A stretch of 64,000 nucleotides of DNA from positions 4,333,820 to 4,397,819 of the forward strand of contig CM067569.1 of NCBI GenBank assembly GCA_034336665.1, in the 5' to 3' direction. Made by a program: the position numbers and the translations under genes. This document shows, in pieces, positions 59,573 to 64,000 of the stretch. A model generated the notes under the pieces. It ran no database searches. It was not told where the DNA came from and saw only the letters and a list, made by a program, of their open reading frames with translations. How positions within the stretch are numbered: position 1 is the stretch's first letter; each line of letters opens with the position of its first letter. This DNA is from Luscinia megarhynchos. Lineage: Eukaryota; Chordata; Aves; Passeriformes; Turdidae.

Positions 59573-60230
59573 AACCCCGGCTCTGGGCGCCCCCTCCGCC
59601 ATCCCCGGCCTGAGGGCGCCGCTCCCGCCCCGGGCGCCCCCTCAGGCGGTTCCCGCCGCTGCCCAGCGCGCACGCGCGGAGCTCCCGCGCGGCGCAGGCG
59701 CGTCCGGGCGGCGCTGGCGGCCGAGGCTCGCTCGGTGCCGCTGCCCCGGGCCGGTGTCCCCGCGGCTCCGCCATGTCCAGCGGCTGCGCGGCGGCGGAGG
59801 AGGAGGCGGAGGAGGGAGGCCGGGAGCCGCGCTGTGTGTCGGCGCGGTGCTCCTGGCCCTGCGCGCCGCCGGGCGGCCTGGCCCGGGCGCTGTGCCTGCG
59901 GCGGGGTGCGGGGGACGGCGAGCCTGGGTGAGGGCGGCGGGCGGCGAGAGGGAGCGCCGGGCCGGGCCGGGCCGGGCCGGGCGGGAGCGGGGCTGGCGGG
60001 ACAACGCGTGTCGCTTCCCCCCCGCAGCAGCGAGGCCGTGCTGGCGGAGCGGCGGGCGGGCGGAGAGGAGCCCTGCGAGCTGCGGCTGCAGTGCCGGCCC
60101 GGCGCCGAGATGGTGTCGGTGGGGATCGTGAGCCAGGCCCGGAACATGGAGGTGTACGTGGGTGAGGAGTACTGCGGCACCGGCCGGGGACAGAGCCGCG
60201 GCACCCGGCCGGCCCCGGGGTGAGTGCTGG
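59570..60230. promoter_or_regulatory. PAAT: CpG island and promoter of PAAT
   Basis: Dense CpG sequence covers the first two exons. An NRF1-like site (GCGCAGGCGC) lies at 59692-59701, about 70 bases before the ATG. No TATA box is visible. Confidence 0.75.
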
Positions 60231-63159
60231 GCACGGCTGGGTCTGGGCTGAGCCTCCTGCTCCGTGTGTGTCTGTGAGGTTCTGCTGCTCTCGGAGACCT
60301 GGTGTGTTCAGTAAGGCTGAGAAAGATTTGAGGTTGTTCAGCCTGGAGAAGGCGCCTGGGGAGACCCTAGAGCCATTTTCACTGCCTGAAAGGGCTGCGA
60401 GACAGCTGGAGAGGGACTTTGGACGAGAGATAGGACAGGGGGGAATGGCCTCACACTGACAGAGGGCAGGGTTAGATGGGATGTTAGGAAGAAATTCCTC
60501 CCTGGCAGGGTGGGCAGGCCCTGGCACAGGTGCCCAGATTGCTGTGGCTGCCCCTGGATCCCTGGCAGTGCCCAAGGCCAGGCTGGGCACTGGGGCTTGG
60601 ATCACCCTGGGACAGTGGAAGGTGTCCCTGCCCATGGGCAGGGGTGGAACTGGATGACTTTCAAGGTTCCTCCCAACCCATTCTTGGGTTCTGTGAAAGA
60701 CCTCTCGTCTCTTTGATAAGTAGTCTATCTCGCACTTCAAAGGACAACAGAGAAGATTTTAAAAAGAAGGTTTTGTTTTCTCCTTCAATACTTTTTCCGT
60801 GCTTTGCCGGGGGAAATAAAGCAATGTTTCTGTTTTGTTTTTAAGTCATTACATGGCACATCTGCTGCTTAATTAGCTAAATAGAAGTCTACTCAGAGCC
60901 TCAGGGAGGATGTGTGAATAATGTACTGAACCTCAGAAGCTTCTCTAGTGCACAATGCATGCACACATACAAGTAGTTTTTTACATAAATATTCGATAAG
61001 ATTCATTACAAATTGCTTATAAGCGTTAAAGCTGCTATTAGAAAGTAAAAAGATTGCTAAAAACTGGAAACTAAAGCTGCTGTTGGAAACCATAAATTTG
61101 CATTAGAAACGTTTCCAGTCTGTCTTGTTTCTTATCTAAATATTTACCAGTATAGTCTATTTCTACAAAAAAAGTACCTTGTATATTGATTTCACAGCTT
61201 GCTTATTTCATTTGTCCAGTGAAACTGAAGAGGTTACTTTATACCACAAGTACCTTAAGTTTGAATGCCCTGCAGCCTCCTGTAGAATTAAGGTAAGGAG
61301 ATGAACAGCATTGTTTTATTTTTCTTTTAGCTTTTTAATAATTTAATGAACTAAATTGCTCTTAGTAAAATTATTGGTTTTATACACTTAATTTCTTCAC
61401 CTAATCACTTAAAAATCTGTTGATTGGTACTTTGTCTTAATGGCAGAGTGCAGCTTTTAAACTGGTCTCTCAATTTTCTTTTCATGAAGACTTTATATGA
61501 TATAGATAATTTAGTCTTAGATAAAAAAAAACATAAAACAGATACACTGCAAATCTGTGATTAAACTGTCAGCTCTGGGGTTAAATAAGCTTGTGAAAAT
61601 CCTGTAGCCACTACTCTTATATGCTTAGAAAAATCTTTATTTATCTTTGGGGCACTCAGACACCTCTGTTCCAGTCAGAATTTTATGGAGAATAATAGCA
61701 AGGAGAAATTTGCTTAAATTCCCTGGAAAAGAGTTTAGCACAGTTTTCCCCAATACTCTAAACAATACATTGTCCCCTATGTACAAAGAAACATGAAATG
61801 TTTTTTTTCTCTAACCAAAGTATTTTTTTTCCTTCTTGCAATAGCTGCTCTCCTTTGGTGAGAAACACAGAGTACTCATCAGTAAAATAATTCTAGAAGT
61901 GAAAGCAGTGTCTGCAAAACTAGCAACTGATTTTCCTTCACTAGGCTCAAGCATAGATCTAGACAGAGTACAGACTATAATGGAATCCATGGGGTCTAAG
62001 TTGTCTCCAGGTGCTCAGCAGCTCATGGACATGGTCAGGTGTCAGCAGAATGTAAGTCACTTTTCCACAAGCACAAACTGGCACTTTGCCACTTAGGAAT
62101 GTTCTATAAAGACTTTGGGTTTTTTTAATCCTCATTCTGTCATTTTCATCATAATTTATATGTTGCCACTCAAGTGAGTGCAATGAGTAAAGATTGTGTG
62201 CCCCAGGGTTATTATTTTTATGTGCATGGTTATAATTTTAAGCTTCACTGCCACCCTGCTCTCCTTCTGCCTGTTTCCACTGTAACTGGTCAAGGATGAT
62301 GGGAGTTTTCCCTGGATGTTTGGGGTGTGGATAGCTGGGCTGGTTTGTCCCTAATGGTCATTATAACCATTCACCTTCAACTGAAAGGAACGTGCTCTCA
62401 CAGAACATTTACTTTACATCCTAATCCTTCAAAGTAGGCTGTATCAACAGAATCCTAAACCCATCTATGTTAATAACTCACTTTTAGGGGCACAGCATGG
62501 TGAAAATGAAGTCAGTAAAGCTCTTTTCTTACTTACACACTGACAAGATAATTAACACTTCATATTTACAAGGAATGTAGTTCAAAACTACTTCAAAACG
62601 ACTTTACTGAAATATAAAGTATCTATTGTTGTTGCTGTACAATTTCCAGTATATTTGGATACTCAAGTACTCAAATGGGCTTTTCTCCTCATCAGAACAG
62701 TTTCCCTCTTGGAGACAAACTCGGTTGGATTTTGGGGAAACATTGTGACTTTGGAGGTGCTATGGATGGATTGCACAGTGCAGCTCTTCAGTCATCACTG
62801 AGTCCATCAGCCAGTGAGCCTTTGCCTGTTAAAAATCATTTAACAAGTGAAGCAGTGCAGAAAGATTTAAAAATAACTCGTGGTCTGAACTCTGAGGTAC
62901 CTGAAAGAGGGAATACTTTGGATTCTGAAAGACTTCCTACCCAGCAAAATGCAGTTGACCTCAGGAATGATTTGAAAGTCATGGGATCTTTGCAAGTGCA
63001 GCAACAAGGAGGTGACACTCCAAATGTGGCCAACCCACAGGTGCTTCTTCCTTTTCTTCAAAACTTGTGCACTCAGGTGAGTCACCTTCGGCTCAAGGAT
63101 GGAGAGAAGCACCTTGGGAAGAGTGCAGTGGCTAAAGAGGAAGGTGTTCAGAGTGCTGG
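59773..63159 (+). CDS. PAAT: PAAT (C10orf88), ABC-transporter-associated protein, 3' end outside window
   Basis: Exons 59773-59927, 60028-60219, 61220-61292, 61845-62051 and 62696-63159, all with GT-AG borders and matching phases. They give 363 codons plus two bases; human PAAT is about 445 residues, so one terminal exon lies beyond 64,000. The protein interacts with ABC transporters, notably mitochondrial ABCB7, ABCB8 and ABCB10. Landmarks are AEMVSVGIVSQARNMEVYVG, EEYCGTGRG, YLKFECPAASCRIKLLSFGE and QTIMESMGSKLSPGAQQLMD, then a variable Ser/Asn-rich stretch ending LLPFLQNLCTQVSHLRL. The ATG follows GCTCCGCC in a CpG island. The missing part should hold a C-terminal coiled coil. Confidence 0.93.
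60305..60700 (+). mobile_element. CR1 LINE 3' fragment in PAAT intron 2
   Basis: A nearly 400-base copy from GAGGTTGTTCAGCCTGGAGA through GGGACAGTGGAAGGTGTCCC to the 3' end near TCTGTGAAAG. It starts less than 100 bases after exon 2. Confidence 0.9.
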
Positions 63160-64000
63160 GTGAGTTAAGTTTGATGAATCTCTCATAGTAATACTGAATG
63201 TTTCTTGACAAGTTTAAGCAAAACACATAATGTAAGCATTTTCTTCTCATTAGCAGCAGTAGTGAGTCTTAGAATGTGTGATTTTGAAGGCTGTGTGGTG
63301 ATGAGCATTACAGTTTTTCAGATGAGCTGCTTGAATTTAAGAGTTTTTTCAGAAGAAATCACATCATTTGTTGTTACTAAACTGTTTTGTCTTCTACCTC
63401 CATTTAATCTGATTTTAAAAGGATATTTCTTCATACACACATAGCTTGTCTTTCTCATCTACTATATCTTAATTTTAAATACTATTACCCCTAAATTCTT
63501 ACACCTTCCCTTGTTCATGCAATGTGCCACTACCCTTCTGCTGTATTTGGTGTGTATCATCCCCCTGATTTTCCTGTTCCTCCTCACTTGTTGGCATTTG
63601 CAGTACGGGTGTCACAGTTACCCAGTTTGATACCTCAGGAACAATAATGGAACTCATGAGATGTAGGAATCAGGATTTAATGGAGAGTGAATATCTCTGC
63701 TCTTGTATTTTTAATGAATGCAGATGCCAGCCCAGAGAGTTGCATAGTTGGGATAACTCTTGAAGTACTTCTGCTGACAAGGACAGTCTGCCATGCTGAC
63801 AGAACACAAACTCTGTGTTTATTATTGACTTGTGTGGATTTTGATTTATGTAATTAAGCTCTCTAATGCATAATTGAGCCTTTGGAAAAACAAGGTTGAA
63901 AGAAGATGACTATATACAATAGCATGTTTGTAAAAAAAAATTTGAGATTTAAAGTGTGGCAGGCAGGGTATTTTACTTGTGCTAAAAACCTAATGGCTTC
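63160..64000 (+). other. PAAT intron 5, runs off the window
   Basis: Starts at the GTGAGT donor after 63159. No further PAAT exon was recognised before 64,000, and no repeat family stands out. Confidence 0.6.

Noticed and set aside
59502..60740. 412-codon minus-strand open frame
   Set aside because: Runs through CR1 copies and the PAAT CpG island on the antisense strand; long only because GC-rich DNA has few stops.

Overview
This is vertebrate nuclear DNA, almost certainly from a bird and probably a songbird. The genes have short exons with GT-AG introns and CpG-island promoters. The background carries many 3'-truncated CR1 LINE fragments, LTR-like elements and long ATTCT-type pentanucleotide arrays. 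Gene order (ACADSB, IKZF5, PSTK, PAAT) matches human 10q26 as I remember it, read in the opposite direction. HMX3/HMX2 would be expected just left of base 1. Nothing here was searched against a database; family calls rest on reading translated exons against family knowledge.

Layout. 1-10,980: gene desert with a candidate regulatory block (about 2,640-3,600) and a solo LTR (about 7,626-8,035). 10,980-26,992: ACADSB on the minus strand, 11 coding exons giving 432 residues, with a 1.8-kb minisatellite in intron 8. 27,000-27,200: compact bidirectional promoter with cAMP-response elements and a TCTCGCGAGA box. 27,160-38,530: IKZF5 (Pegasus) on the plus strand, an intact 419-residue zinc-finger protein. 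38,829-41,990: PSTK on the minus strand, tail to tail with IKZF5. Its exons and splice sites are recognisable, but it has two reading-frame breaks and no in-frame ATG, and an LTR-like promoter block lies directly upstream. 44,337-58,092: an ADAM9-like transmembrane metalloprotease-disintegrin on the minus strand, about 21 exons, frame intact, active site complete. 59,773 to the right edge: PAAT (C10orf88) on the plus strand, five exons with the last one outside the window.

The genes do not form one pathway. ACADSB (isoleucine and branched-chain acyl-CoA oxidation) and IKZF5 (transcription factor) share a promoter. PSTK belongs to selenocysteine-tRNA synthesis. PAAT binds mitochondrial and other ABC transporters. 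The ADAM9-like gene encodes a cell-surface protease and is the member I do not recall at this place in human.

The observations I rate highest are: (1) the broken PSTK reading frame; (2) two large, mutually inverted ATTCT/AGAAT arrays flanking the two ADAM exons that carry the zinc-binding active site, whose joint skipping would keep frame; (3) the G-rich minisatellite abutting an ACADSB splice acceptor; (4) the LTR-like block beside PSTK exon 1.
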